A stretch of 64,000 nucleotides of DNA from Oceanospirillum linum (lineage in GTDB: Bacteria; Pseudomonadota; Gammaproteobacteria; Pseudomonadales; Halomonadaceae), in NCBI RefSeq assembly GCF_900182785.1, contig NZ_FXTS01000005.1, positions 186,001-250,000 on the forward strand. The letters run 5' to 3'. The translations under genes were made by a program, and so were the position numbers. How positions within the stretch are numbered: the stretch's first letter is position 1; every line of letters begins with the position of its first letter. Shown here one piece after another: positions 26,614 through 36,162 of the stretch. Below the pieces are notes generated by a model. That model had not been told where the DNA came from, searched no databases, and saw only the letters and a program-made list of their open reading frames with translations.

Positions 26614-28473
26614 CTATTGCCCAATACTGGCAATCAACTTATCAATGGGCATAGGTCTGTCGATATAAAACCCCTGACCAAAGTCACAACCTGATTCTGA
26701 CAGCAAATCCATTTGGGTTTTATTTTCAACACCTTCTGCAACAACCCCTAGTCCCATCGCCTTACCCAAAGAGACCAGGGCCGTCACAATTGCCAACCCT
26801 TCTGCGCCATGATCCAGGGACATAATAAACGAACGATCAATTTTCATGGTATTGACCGGAAACTCTTTCAGATAGGACATCGATGAAAAACCAGTACCAA
26901 AATCATCAATCGCTAACTGAACCCCCAGATTCCGCAGGTTATGCATAGATTGCCGGGCATCCTCGACTTTATCAATCAGCATGCTTTCCGTAATTTCGAA
27001 CTCCACTAATGCCGGATCAATACCGGTATACTGAAGCGCCTCAGCCACCAAACCCACCACACCGGGGTTAAGAAACTGACGAACAGATAAATTAATGGCC
27101 ACCTGAAGCTGAAGCCCTGTTTGCTGATTAATACGACAGGCATCCTGCATTGCCTGAACGATGATCCACTGTCCAATGGGGTTGATCAGCCCTGTATCTT
27201 CTGTCAGAGGGATAAAGCTTTCAGGGGATACCGTACTGCCATCGTCCTGAGGCCAGCGTAATAGAGCTTCCACCCCCATGATTTTACCGGTTTTGAGATC
27301 AAGTTTAGGCTGATAATACAGAGTAAATTCTTCGTTTGTAACGGCCCGATGCAAACGCGCCTCAAGGCGAACCCGCTCAGCACTACTGCGGTTTAACTCA
27401 TCTGAGAAAAAACGATAGCCACCTTTGCCTTCCGCTTTAACAAGGTTCAGTGCAGCCTCAGCACACTGCATTAATCCGTCTTCATTTTTAGCATTATCGG
27501 GATAGACCGCAATGCCAATACTACCGGAGAGAAAAACCTCTTCACCATGCGCATCAAAAGGTTCTTCAAATGCAGCGAGCAAACGCCGCGCGACAACATT
27601 TGCATCTTCTGGTGCTCTCAGCTCACTAAGAATAAAGCTGAAATCGTCACCTCCAATGCGGGAAATCAGATCCGAGTCTCTCTCTGAACGATCTTCCTGG
27701 CGTGCCAGTAGATCCGTTGAGCGTACCCGGCTTCGAAGTCGTGCAGCCACCTGCACCAGCAGCTCATCCCCCAGAGCAAAACCAAAGGCATCATTGATCA
27801 TACGAAAGCGATCAAGATTCAACACCAAAAGCCCTGTACGGGACTGATGGCGGTTTGAAATATTAAATTCATGTCCAAGGCGATTACGAAAAAGTATGCG
27901 ATTTGGCAGCTCTGTCAGAGGGTCATAATGTGTCAGCCGCTCCAGCTCTTCTTCTGTGCGCTTTTGTTCAGAAAGGTCACTGAAAATAGCAAAGTAGTGA
28001 GTAACTGTTCCGGCCTCATCTCTTACCACCTCAATAGACAGATACTTCATGAAGAAACTGCCATCGGGCCGCCGATCCCAGACCTCACCTCGCCAGACCC
28101 CTTTGCGATCCAGTTCATACCAAAGTTTCTGATAAAATTCCTGAGTATGGCGCCCAGACTGGTTAACCTTAGGCGTACGACCAATCACATCTTCTGCTTT
28201 TAGACCTGTAAGCCGGGTATAAGCAGCGTTGACATACACAAGTCGCTGGTCAGCGTCGGTAATCATAACGGCAAAATGGGCCTTCTCAACAACCCGACTG
28301 ATCAGGTTAAGCTGAGCCGAAGTATCTCTGTGGCGACGGATCTCACTCTCCAGATGAGCCCGGATTTTCTCCGCTTCGCCCATATGCTTTCTGAGCTGTA
28401 GCTCCAGCTCATCCCGACTTAACCCACGATACTCCGCCATCCGATCACCTATTAAAGGGGTCTGCGCTTCCAT
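26614..28473 (-). CDS. PAS-GGDEF-EAL cyclic-di-GMP enzyme
   Basis: A 619-residue cytoplasmic protein. N-terminal helical segment (1-50), PAS (~55-175), GGDEF (~185-345) and EAL (~365-610). The cyclase motif is GGDDF, with an inhibitory I-site RDSD five residues before it. The EAL domain keeps EALLRW, the Asn in NLSVRQF, EITES, DDFGTG and the catalytic Lys in MKIDRSF, so phosphodiesterase activity is likely. Net activity cannot be told from sequence. No membrane segment. Confidence 0.93.
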   Translation of the reverse strand: MEAQTPLIGDRMAEYRGLSRDELELQLRKHMGEAEKIRAHLESEIRRHRDTSAQLNLISRVVEKAHFAVMITDADQRLVYVNAAYTRLTGLKAEDVIGRTPKVNQSGRHTQEFYQKLWYELDRKGVWRGEVWDRRPDGSFFMKYLSIEVVRDEAGTVTHYFAIFSDLSEQKRTEEELERLTHYDPLTELPNRILFRNRLGHEFNISNRHQSRTGLLVLNLDRFRMINDAFGFALGDELLVQVAARLRSRVRSTDLLARQEDRSERDSDLISRIGGDDFSFILSELRAPEDANVVARRLLAAFEEPFDAHGEEVFLSGSIGIAVYPDNAKNEDGLMQCAEAALNLVKAEGKGGYRFFSDELNRSSAERVRLEARLHRAVTNEEFTLYYQPKLDLKTGKIMGVEALLRWPQDDGSTVSPESFIPLTEDTGLINPIGQWIIVQAMQDACRINQQTGLQLQVAINLSVRQFLNPGVVGLVAEALQYTGIDPALVEFEITESMLIDKVEDARQSMHNLRNLGVQLAIDDFGTGFSSMSYLKEFPVNTMKIDRSFIMSLDHGAEGLAIVTALVSLGKAMGLGVVAEGVENKTQMDLLSESGCDFGQGFYIDRPMPIDKLIASIGQ

Positions 28474-28636
28474 TCATCACTCCCTATCGTCATCTTCAGT
28501 AAAAGGCCTGTCATCCGGAAAAGGCATTATTAACATATCAACCCAAGATACAGTATGCTACGTCCTGACAAAGAAAAAACACAGTATAAACTATAGCCTG
28601 TAGTCAGCAGGAAACCTTAGAAATTGTATCAATGCT

Positions 28637-31228
28637 TCAATTCTGACTGCAGACAAAGTGCCCTGCAGGACGCCCCAGATAGAACCCTTGCCCATAATCG
28701 ATTCCCAGCTCACGAACCTTATCCATAATGTCTTCATCCTCAATAAACTCAGCAATCGTTTTGATACCCAGATTCTGAGCCAGGGTCACAATACTTTTAA
28801 CAAAGGCCATATACTTATCGTCATGAAGCATATTACGAATGAATTCACCTTCAATCTTGATAACATCAATTGGAAAATGCTTGATATAGTGGAATGAGGA
28901 GAAACCTGAGCCGAAATCATCAATGGCAAAGTTAAAGCCCTCCAGTTTCAGATCCAGTACAAACTTCTCCAGCAGATTCAGGTTGCTAACCGTTTCCCGC
29001 TCAGTCAGCTCGAAAACAATTCGATCAGGCGCAATGTGCTTATCCTGAGCTAACTGGCGAATACGCCCAATAAATTCACTGACAATCAATGACTTTGGAG
29101 ACAGGTTCACAAACAGCTTACCGGTGTAGCCCTGCTCAACCATCTGATCAAAAGCCTTCTCAATCAGCATATAGTCCATTTTATGGACTACACCAATTCC
29201 CTCTGCAATATCAATAAACTCACCGGCGGGAACAATACGATGATCCATTTCAATTCGCATAAGTAATTCGTGAATCTCGACATCACCTGTTTCCGAGTCC
29301 ACAATGGGCTGGAAATAAGGAACAATACGTTCCTCCTCCAGTGCATTCAGTACCATTATATTTTTGGCACCGGCCTCTTTGTAAACCTCAGCAACCTCAT
29401 CATCATCTGGTACAGCGATACTGTTACGGCCAAGACGTTTTGCCTTATACATCATGTTATCGGCAAGCAAAAACAGATCTCTTGGGTTGCTCGCATGGTC
29501 CGGATAGACCGCAATCCCCATGGAACCGGTTGCGCGCATCGGCTGACCATCGGGGGATTTCAGATGCATCTGATCAATGGCATGCTTTATTCGCTGAGCA
29601 ACGGAGAAAGCCTGCTCCTGGCTCGCTTCCGGTAAAATAATCGTAAACTCATCGCCGCCGTAGCGAGACAAAAAGTCACCCGGACGTACAGAATGCTCCA
29701 ATACTCTGGCAAAAGCCTGCAGAAACTGATCACCATAGGCATGGCCAAACCTGTCATTCACCGTCTTAAAATTATCCAGATCAAGCATCAAAAGAGCAAA
29801 ACTCTCTTTATGGCGGCTGGCCCGCCCCACTTCGTACCCGAGAAGTTCCTTAAACATCCGCTGGTTATGCAAGCTGGTCAAAGGGTCACGGGTAGCATAA
29901 AACTCCAGATCCTGCGTGTATTTATAAATCGCTTTAACGGAACCGACCAGGTTCAGCAGGGTTGTCAGAATGCCATCAATAACAATATGGCGAATTGGGT
30001 CCCGAGCCAGATCTGATTGCACCCCAATCCCCACAACACCACCTATCTTAGGAGCTTCCAGCAGCAAAGATTTAGTCTGTAGTTCAATATCCTTTGGTGT
30101 AATAGGTTTTAGATCCAGAGTTTCAGGTTCAGGGTGAGCGACGTGGTGAGCAATACTCAGAATCACAGCCCCTTTATGGAAGTGTTCGTCATTTTCAATA
30201 TTCGTGCGCAGAAACACTTCGAAGGCCGTTCGGGTTTCTTCAGTGACATCCTGGTACCAGAACACTTCAAGTTCATAGCCTTCGTCATCTACCTGAAAAA
30301 TAGTGACCAAAGTATGCGCTTCAATAATGGTATTAATATCGACCAGCAGGTCTTTGATGAAATCACGCCAGTCGCGAACGACCTCAGAAGTAATAATGAA
30401 TTTACTGAGCAGCCGGATCTCGAACTCCAGAATATCCTTGTCAACGGCCACATCTTTCAGCTTTTCCATCAGAGAGCTGACATGGGAAAACGCCTGATTA
30501 AATTCATCAAAAAAGAAATCAACTTTTTTCGTATCCAGCGCCCGAAAATCTTTCACCGAGTTCACATCTTTCAGCTGATGTTTGAAGCGCTCCATCGACT
30601 GTTTGATACGTACCGAGATTGAGGCAGAGATCCCCAGGGCAGCAAACATAATCACCATGGCCGCGATAATAAAAAGAGCGATATAACCCTGACGAATACC
30701 ATCACGTATCGGACTCATATCCTGCCGAATATCAATGACACCCAGCACATCACCCGGTTTTGCATTACGGTGACACTGCAGGCACTCAGCCCGGACTTTC
30801 AATGGAAAAAGGCGTCGGGTTGTATGATCGGTTTGACTCAGATGATGCAAGCCATCCTGAAAAACCTGCTGAATCGCAGCATCAGGATCCGGCTGATCAA
30901 TGACACCAAATAATGCCTCTACTTTGCTACCCCGATAAATTTCAATATCAAAAGGCGTATTTGCATACGTGGCCTTGGTTTCTGAGAGAAAAACCTCCAG
31001 CTCTTGGCGAGTCCAGCCCTGACGCATCACCTGAAACATACTATTGAAAGTACTCTGGGCAATACTCTCAGATGTCTGGGCCGACTGACGATGAATGACA
31101 TCTTCATACAGCAGGGTAGCCGTCAGGGTGACACTGAGAAAAACCACTATGGATACCGCCATAATAGAGATCAGTACATAACCACGCAGGGTTCTGGCAA
31201 AGCGGATAATTTTTTGGTGTAAAGGCAT
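28637..31228 (-). CDS. Membrane GGDEF-EAL protein with periplasmic CxxCH haem motif
   Basis: An 863-residue sensor. Membrane helix ~17-40, periplasmic domain ~41-180 with a single CLQCH at ~150, second helix ~185-207, a cytoplasmic helical/GAF-like region (~215-440), GGDEF (~445-610; intact GGDEF with I-site RPGD five residues upstream) and EAL (~625-860). The EAL signature is ELL, but the metal-binding Glu, NLSPKSL, ELTERE, DDFGSG and the Lys in IKIEGEF remain. The periplasmic part resembles DUF3365/Tll0287-like haem sensors; covalent haem c binding is inferred from CxxCH. It is 163 bases upstream of the other GGDEF-EAL gene on the same strand. Confidence 0.9.
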   Translation of the reverse strand: MPLHQKIIRFARTLRGYVLISIMAVSIVVFLSVTLTATLLYEDVIHRQSAQTSESIAQSTFNSMFQVMRQGWTRQELEVFLSETKATYANTPFDIEIYRGSKVEALFGVIDQPDPDAAIQQVFQDGLHHLSQTDHTTRRLFPLKVRAECLQCHRNAKPGDVLGVIDIRQDMSPIRDGIRQGYIALFIIAAMVIMFAALGISASISVRIKQSMERFKHQLKDVNSVKDFRALDTKKVDFFFDEFNQAFSHVSSLMEKLKDVAVDKDILEFEIRLLSKFIITSEVVRDWRDFIKDLLVDINTIIEAHTLVTIFQVDDEGYELEVFWYQDVTEETRTAFEVFLRTNIENDEHFHKGAVILSIAHHVAHPEPETLDLKPITPKDIELQTKSLLLEAPKIGGVVGIGVQSDLARDPIRHIVIDGILTTLLNLVGSVKAIYKYTQDLEFYATRDPLTSLHNQRMFKELLGYEVGRASRHKESFALLMLDLDNFKTVNDRFGHAYGDQFLQAFARVLEHSVRPGDFLSRYGGDEFTIILPEASQEQAFSVAQRIKHAIDQMHLKSPDGQPMRATGSMGIAVYPDHASNPRDLFLLADNMMYKAKRLGRNSIAVPDDDEVAEVYKEAGAKNIMVLNALEEERIVPYFQPIVDSETGDVEIHELLMRIEMDHRIVPAGEFIDIAEGIGVVHKMDYMLIEKAFDQMVEQGYTGKLFVNLSPKSLIVSEFIGRIRQLAQDKHIAPDRIVFELTERETVSNLNLLEKFVLDLKLEGFNFAIDDFGSGFSSFHYIKHFPIDVIKIEGEFIRNMLHDDKYMAFVKSIVTLAQNLGIKTIAEFIEDEDIMDKVRELGIDYGQGFYLGRPAGHFVCSQN

Positions 31229-31492
31229 TCACTTGCTCTCAAACGGCTGACCCGGAAAAGGGCACCCATTAAAACAGGAGATATCGCATCCGCTGATGAT
31301 ACAGCTCAAACCTTTATACGACCCTCTATCATTAGTTATAGAAGATACAAAAATCAGATGAATCCAGTGAAAAAAAAGGAAAACCAAGTTAAAAGCCTAT
31401 AGAATCCACCTTCCATAACAATAAAAACTAGCTAAATAGCAGATCTCCGAGTCTCGCGCACTGCCACACAAACAATAATAAGACTATTAATC

Positions 31493-31978
31493 ATGCACAA
31501 AACGAAACAGTTTGACCGGATCGACCGCAGAATTCTTGAAGTCCTGCAGAAAAATGCCAATATCAGCAATCTGGAGTTGGCAGAACAGGTAGGCTTATCA
31601 CCGTCACCCTGCGCCAGAAGAGTCAAACTATTGGAAGATGCCGGCATCATCAGCCGGCAGGTCACACTGCTTAACCAGAGTGCTCTGGGTCTGGATATGA
31701 CCATCTATGTCCAGATCTGCCTGGCCAGTCAGCTACCGGAACGGTTGGAGGCCTTTGAAAGGAAGATTCTGAACTATGATGAGGTACTGGAGTGCGCCCT
31801 GATTACCGGCAGTGATGCCGACTTTATGCTCAAGGTCGTGATGCCGGATATGGCCTACTACGAACATTTTCTGCTGAATGAGCTGAACCGTATCGAAGGC
31901 GTGGCCAGCATTCGGACCAGTTTTGTGCTCCGTCAGGTCAAAACATGCACCGAGCTGCCATTAAAACATCTCAAATGA
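31493..31978 (+). CDS. Lrp/AsnC family transcriptional regulator
   Basis: A 161-residue feast/famine regulator: N-terminal winged helix-turn-helix (NISNLELAEQVGLSPSPCARRVKLLEDAGI) and a C-terminal RAM/AsnC ligand domain (ECALITGSDADFMLKVV). It probably senses an amino acid. It is convergent with an EamA exporter gene; Lrp-exporter pairs are common, but control of that gene is only inferred. Confidence 0.93.
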   Translation: MHKTKQFDRIDRRILEVLQKNANISNLELAEQVGLSPSPCARRVKLLEDAGIISRQVTLLNQSALGLDMTIYVQICLASQLPERLEAFERKILNYDEVLECALITGSDADFMLKVVMPDMAYYEHFLLNELNRIEGVASIRTSFVLRQVKTCTELPLKHLK

Positions 31979-32060
31979 ATAACCGGCGTCCATCAGCTAA
32001 AGGATAGATGACAACCTGTCATACAGCTTCCGGCCAGAAGCTGTATGATCAGCCGTTGAG

Positions 32061-33071
32061 TTATTCTGCAATACGCCCTTTTACAAGTCCACTGGCCAGA
32101 ATCACCCCCAGACTAATCAACATAATCCCGGCAACAATCACCAGGGTGACCTGCTCCCCAAACCAGACATAGGCAATAGCCGAAGCAGCTACCGGTGTCA
32201 GAGACCCGATTGCCGAGGTGACTTCAGCCCCCAGACGACTGATGGCAAAGGCAAATAATAAACCGGATGCTAACCCGGCACCCAGCCCCTGAGCCACAAT
32301 TTGGCCAAACTGCTGCTGCAGAGACAGGTCAAACCAACCCAATTCAGGCTGTATCACCGGCCCCGCAATCAGAAGCAATAACCCCGTCGGCACCGCTACC
32401 ACAGATGCCGCCACCAGAGGGGGGAGCCCACATTGACGAATTGACAGTGCAAACAAAGCCCATAGAAAGCTGGCCGCCAGGAAAAGAACCACCGCCCCAA
32501 CGTGCGTATCGCCTGCCACTGAGTTACCAATAAATGCCACCACACCGGCAAGAATCAGTAATAAACCGCCCAGACGCCAGCCGGATAGCGGCTGATTGAA
32601 AACCAGAACCGCCATCATCGTCACAAATAACGGGGCTACCCCGGGGATCAGAGTACTGCCTTCAGCCACCTGCCCGACCTGCATTCCCATAGCACCCAGC
32701 CAGAAAAAGGGCAGCCCCCCTCCCAGCAGCATACCCACGAGATACAACCTGGGCACCTGGGCAATCGCATTAAAATGACGGATAAACACCGGCAGCAGGA
32801 TCAACCCCGGTAAACCAAAGCGCAGCAGCGCAATTTCATAGGTACTGACCGGAGTGACCGCTCCGGCCCGTAGGGAGAGAAAATAGCCCGACCAGACAAA
32901 AACCATCATCAGAGCCGCTAATAAACCCAGTACTTTCTGGGCAGAAGGCATATTGAGGGATTCCACCTCCAACACAGACCGGCCAGAAACCCCTGGGCGG
33001 TCAGTGTTTGTTAATGCATCAGAAGACATGATCACTACTCTAGCGTTAATGTTGTTATTGTGATCATCCAT
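32061..33071 (-). CDS. EamA/DMT family transporter
   Basis: A 322-336-residue inner-membrane protein with ten hydrophobic helices in two EamA repeats (~55-180 and ~190-330), as in RhaT/YdcZ-type metabolite exporters. Substrate unknown; amino acids or related metabolites are typical. Two starts are possible: ATG 33071 and ATG 33029 (MSSDALTN). Neither has a strong ribosome site. The extra residues are asparagine-rich and unlike a membrane N-terminus, so 33029 may be real. Confidence 0.87.
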   Translation of the reverse strand: MDDHNNNINARVVIMSSDALTNTDRPGVSGRSVLEVESLNMPSAQKVLGLLAALMMVFVWSGYFLSLRAGAVTPVSTYEIALLRFGLPGLILLPVFIRHFNAIAQVPRLYLVGMLLGGGLPFFWLGAMGMQVGQVAEGSTLIPGVAPLFVTMMAVLVFNQPLSGWRLGGLLLILAGVVAFIGNSVAGDTHVGAVVLFLAASFLWALFALSIRQCGLPPLVAASVVAVPTGLLLLIAGPVIQPELGWFDLSLQQQFGQIVAQGLGAGLASGLLFAFAISRLGAEVTSAIGSLTPVAASAIAYVWFGEQVTLVIVAGIMLISLGVILASGLVKGRIAE

Positions 33072-33263
33072 TGTCGCTAAATATCATCAGCAGGAATGAC
33101 TAAAATCATGTCCAATAAAGCCAATATTAAACTTATACACCTCGAAAAATATTTTAATTAGTGATAAACACCAATCCGGCAAGAAAAACGGGCAAGCCCA
33201 ATCACACCCTCGACACCTAAAGCTCCATAGCCTCAACGGGGGTATCCGTTCTTAGGGGACCGG

Positions 33264-34325
33264 TTACAGCTTAGCCGTTAACCAACGAATTAACTCCGCA
33301 GCAGGAAGCTCACGGCACTGATCGGCGGACAGACCGCACCATAGCGGCGAGAAATCCCATCGCCCCTGTTGCTCTGCCGCTGCCCGTAAAGGTGCAATCG
33401 CCTGGGAAGCCAGGGGAAAGGCCGGAGCCTGAGAGGAGATTGGCCCCAACTCCTCCATCAGACGGTTCACCATGCCCCGGGCCGGTCTTCCGGAAAACAG
33501 ATTGGTAACCGCCGTATGGCGCACCCCATCGCTTTTCAGCGCCTTGCGATGCACGTCTGTTGTTTTGGCTTCCGGTGTCAATAAAAAGGCCGTTCCTAAC
33601 TGTACAGCAGAAGCGCCAAGACTCAGCAGTTCAGCGATATCATCCCCAGTGGCGATCCCACCGGCAGCAATAATCGGCAGGTCAACCTTCGACACCAACT
33701 CCGTCACCAAAAGCCGTACCGGTAACTGGCACTCAAGGTCTGCTGTAAGAAAGTGTCCCCGATGCCCTCCGGCCTCCAGACCCTGAGCAATCACAAAATC
33801 AGCCCCCCTCTCCTGCAGCCATACACCCTCTTCAACCGTGGTTGCGGTGGAAGCAATCAATCCGCCCCAGGCTTTAATCTCTGTGATCAACGCTTGATCC
33901 GGCAACCCAAAATGAAAGCTGACCACATCGGGTTGATAGGGCCTGATCGCCTCAAGGTAAGCCTCTGAAAAGGGTTGGCGGCCAGAACCTGGCGATACGG
34001 ATAAAGGATCAAGACCCATTTCAGCGTAATAGGGCTGCAGGACTTCCTGCCAAGCGACCTGCTCTGCCTCATTGGATTCAGGTGGGTTATGGCAAAAGAA
34101 GTTCACATTAACAGGCCGCTTTGTTTTCCCCTTCACCAGAGCCAGTGAGCAACCGACCTGTTCCGGAGAGAGCATAGCGCAGGGAATAGCCCCTAACCCT
34201 CCGGCATCACTCACAGCAATCGCTAATGCGCTATCCTGAGATCCCGCCATAGGGGCTTGCCATAATGGAAAACGAAGCCTTTCCTGTAAAAAAGCAGCCG
34301 AGGGCTGCAGAACGGACGTCGGCAT
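33264..34325 (-). CDS. Nitronate monooxygenase family flavoprotein
   Basis: A 353-residue FMN-dependent TIM-barrel enzyme of the NMO/2-nitropropane dioxygenase family. Visible family elements: PLWQAPMAG at the N-terminus, VVSFHFGLP, the FMN-phosphate region GGIATGDDIAELLSLGASAVQLGT and the EAGGHRGHF active-site segment with its His. It oxidises alkyl nitronates such as propionate-3-nitronate; related members are enoyl reductases, so substrate is uncertain. AAGGAG six bases before ATG 34325 sets the start. A LysR gene is divergent. Confidence 0.9.
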   Translation of the reverse strand: MPTSVLQPSAAFLQERLRFPLWQAPMAGSQDSALAIAVSDAGGLGAIPCAMLSPEQVGCSLALVKGKTKRPVNVNFFCHNPPESNEAEQVAWQEVLQPYYAEMGLDPLSVSPGSGRQPFSEAYLEAIRPYQPDVVSFHFGLPDQALITEIKAWGGLIASTATTVEEGVWLQERGADFVIAQGLEAGGHRGHFLTADLECQLPVRLLVTELVSKVDLPIIAAGGIATGDDIAELLSLGASAVQLGTAFLLTPEAKTTDVHRKALKSDGVRHTAVTNLFSGRPARGMVNRLMEELGPISSQAPAFPLASQAIAPLRAAAEQQGRWDFSPLWCGLSADQCRELPAAELIRWLTAKL

Positions 34326-34438
34326 ACACAACTCCTTGCCATTATTATTTACCGCCCCAGGGGCGAGCCAGAATCAGAATATGTTAGTATCTCAATCAAT
34401 AAAAATGATATTTCAAGAACAACATATCTGGAATCAAG

Positions 34439-35347
34439 ATGGCTCTGAATAACCTGGACCTTGATGCATTAGAAATTTTCCGCACCGTTGCCACGGAAGG
34501 CGGCGTCACCCGCGCCGCCCGAAAGCTCAACCGGGTACAGTCGAATATCAGCACCCGACTGATGCAGCTCGAAGAACGTTTGGGCGCCACACTGTTCCAC
34601 CGGACAAACCGAAAGCTTGAACTGACAACGGAAGGTGACCTGCTACTCCGTTATGCCGACCGCCTTCTCCAGCTGGCGGAAGATACCGAAATTGCCTTTA
34701 GAGGCGGCGTTGTTCAGGGGCAGCTCAGACTCGGCTCCATGGAAAGTACTGCCGCAGCCCGCCTGCCCGACCTGCTCTCTGCATACCACGCCAGGCACCC
34801 TAAAGTGCAACTGGATCTGATCACAGACACCACAGCAAACCTGCTCGAACGGGTACAAAACTATGACCTGGATGCCGCTTTTGTGGCAGAGCCTGTCACC
34901 TCGTCCGATTTCGAGAGTCTGGATGCCCATCAGGAAAAACTGGTGCTGATCACAGCAAGAGGTAAAGGGTTTAAAACCGCCCGGGATGCGCTCAATGAAA
35001 ACCTGATCACCTTCCGAAACGGCTGTGCTTACCGACGAATCTTTGAAAACTGGCTCGCCACAGAAGGGGCAACCGCCCGCAATGGTATGGAGATGAGCTC
35101 CTACCACGCTCTGGCCGCCTGTGTGGCTGCCGGTACAGGGATAGCGGTTATTCCCGAGTCTGTTCTTCAGGTACTGCTCATCGGCCCCAGCATTCAGCAA
35201 TTTGAGCTACCTGAGCATTTCTCACAGGTTAAAACCCTGTTAGTCTGGCGCAAAGACTACCGGTCAAACAAGCTGGATGGCATTCGGGATCTGGTGGCAT
35301 CCCCTACGGGTATGAGTTCTGGAATGCAGCCCTCAGTCACTGAGTAA
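34439..35347 (+). CDS. LysR family transcriptional regulator
   Basis: A 302-residue regulator: N-terminal helix-turn-helix (GVTRAARKLNRVQSNISTRL) with the usual LEERLGATLFHRTNRKLELT linker start, then a periplasmic-binding-protein-like effector domain (~90-290). It is divergent from the nitronate monooxygenase gene across 113 bases, the classical arrangement for control of that gene. That region holds the 7-bp inverted repeat ATATGTT (34379-34385) and AACATAT (34421-34427). Confidence 0.94.
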   Translation: MALNNLDLDALEIFRTVATEGGVTRAARKLNRVQSNISTRLMQLEERLGATLFHRTNRKLELTTEGDLLLRYADRLLQLAEDTEIAFRGGVVQGQLRLGSMESTAAARLPDLLSAYHARHPKVQLDLITDTTANLLERVQNYDLDAAFVAEPVTSSDFESLDAHQEKLVLITARGKGFKTARDALNENLITFRNGCAYRRIFENWLATEGATARNGMEMSSYHALAACVAAGTGIAVIPESVLQVLLIGPSIQQFELPEHFSQVKTLLVWRKDYRSNKLDGIRDLVASPTGMSSGMQPSVTE

Positions 35348-35351
35348 CCGG

Positions 35352-36098
35352 CTACTGGCCTGCGTTAACCACGATCTGGTCTGCAAACAGGTATCCCACA
35401 CTGTAAACGGTCCGGATCGGAACCGATTCATCATCATGGTAACGCTGAATTTTCTTCCGCAATCGCCGCACCAGCGTATCCAGCGCACGCTGAGCACTCT
35501 CATCATCGCGACCGTACAGGGTCTGTAACAGCCTGGGACGCCGCACCGGTTCAGAAGGTGTTTCTGCCAGCATATACAGCAGGCGATACTCCTTCACCGT
35601 GCAATCAATCTCTTCCGAAGCGGGCGTCACCAGGGACCAGCTCCTGCTGTTCAACTGCCAGCCAGCGGGGCTCTCCAATGCTCCTGACTCAGAAGTAACA
35701 CGCTTAACCTGACGCTCAGCCAGGCTCAAAATTGCAGCAGCGAGTTCTCGCCCCTGAACCGGCTTCCCCATAAACAGATCCGCCCCCGCCCGGTAACAGC
35801 TCACCCTTGAATTCAGACCATCATTCGCGGTAATAACGATTAAAGACATGTCACTGCTGTTACGGGCAAAATCCACCAATTCTTCCCCTGAGGCGTCCGG
35901 CAGGCCGATATCAATAATCGCGACCTGAAAATTCCTCCGCTCCAACAGGCTGTAAAACCCTGACGCCGTGCCCGTACCCTCAACAGCCAGCCCTTTAAGC
36001 TCAAGGTATTCCACAAGACTGTCCCTTAAGAACTGGTCATCCTCAACCAAAACAACAGAGACCGGCTGAGATAATTCATTTAACGCCTTCACCCTCAC
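35352..36098 (-). CDS. OmpR-type response regulator
   Basis: A 248-residue two-component regulator. The receiver domain (~10-130) has VEDD, the phosphoacceptor Asp in VAIIDIGLPD, a Thr in VITAND and a Lys in FMGKPVQ. The C-terminal winged helix (~140-240) includes RRPRLLQTLYG and the recognition helix ALDTLVRRLRKKI. Start is GTG 36098 or GTG 36092, the latter better spaced from AAGGAG. It is 64 bases downstream of the DISM histidine kinase gene, its likely partner. Its 3' end is 4 bases from that of the convergent LysR gene. Confidence 0.93.
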   Translation of the reverse strand: MRVKALNELSQPVSVVLVEDDQFLRDSLVEYLELKGLAVEGTGTASGFYSLLERRNFQVAIIDIGLPDASGEELVDFARNSSDMSLIVITANDGLNSRVSCYRAGADLFMGKPVQGRELAAAILSLAERQVKRVTSESGALESPAGWQLNSRSWSLVTPASEEIDCTVKEYRLLYMLAETPSEPVRRPRLLQTLYGRDDESAQRALDTLVRRLRKKIQRYHDDESVPIRTVYSVGYLFADQIVVNAGQ

Positions 36099-36162
36099 CT
36101 ACTCCTTACAATACGACTGCGCTGTACACATTAAGATTCACAACCCATTTGAGCATTAGCTA

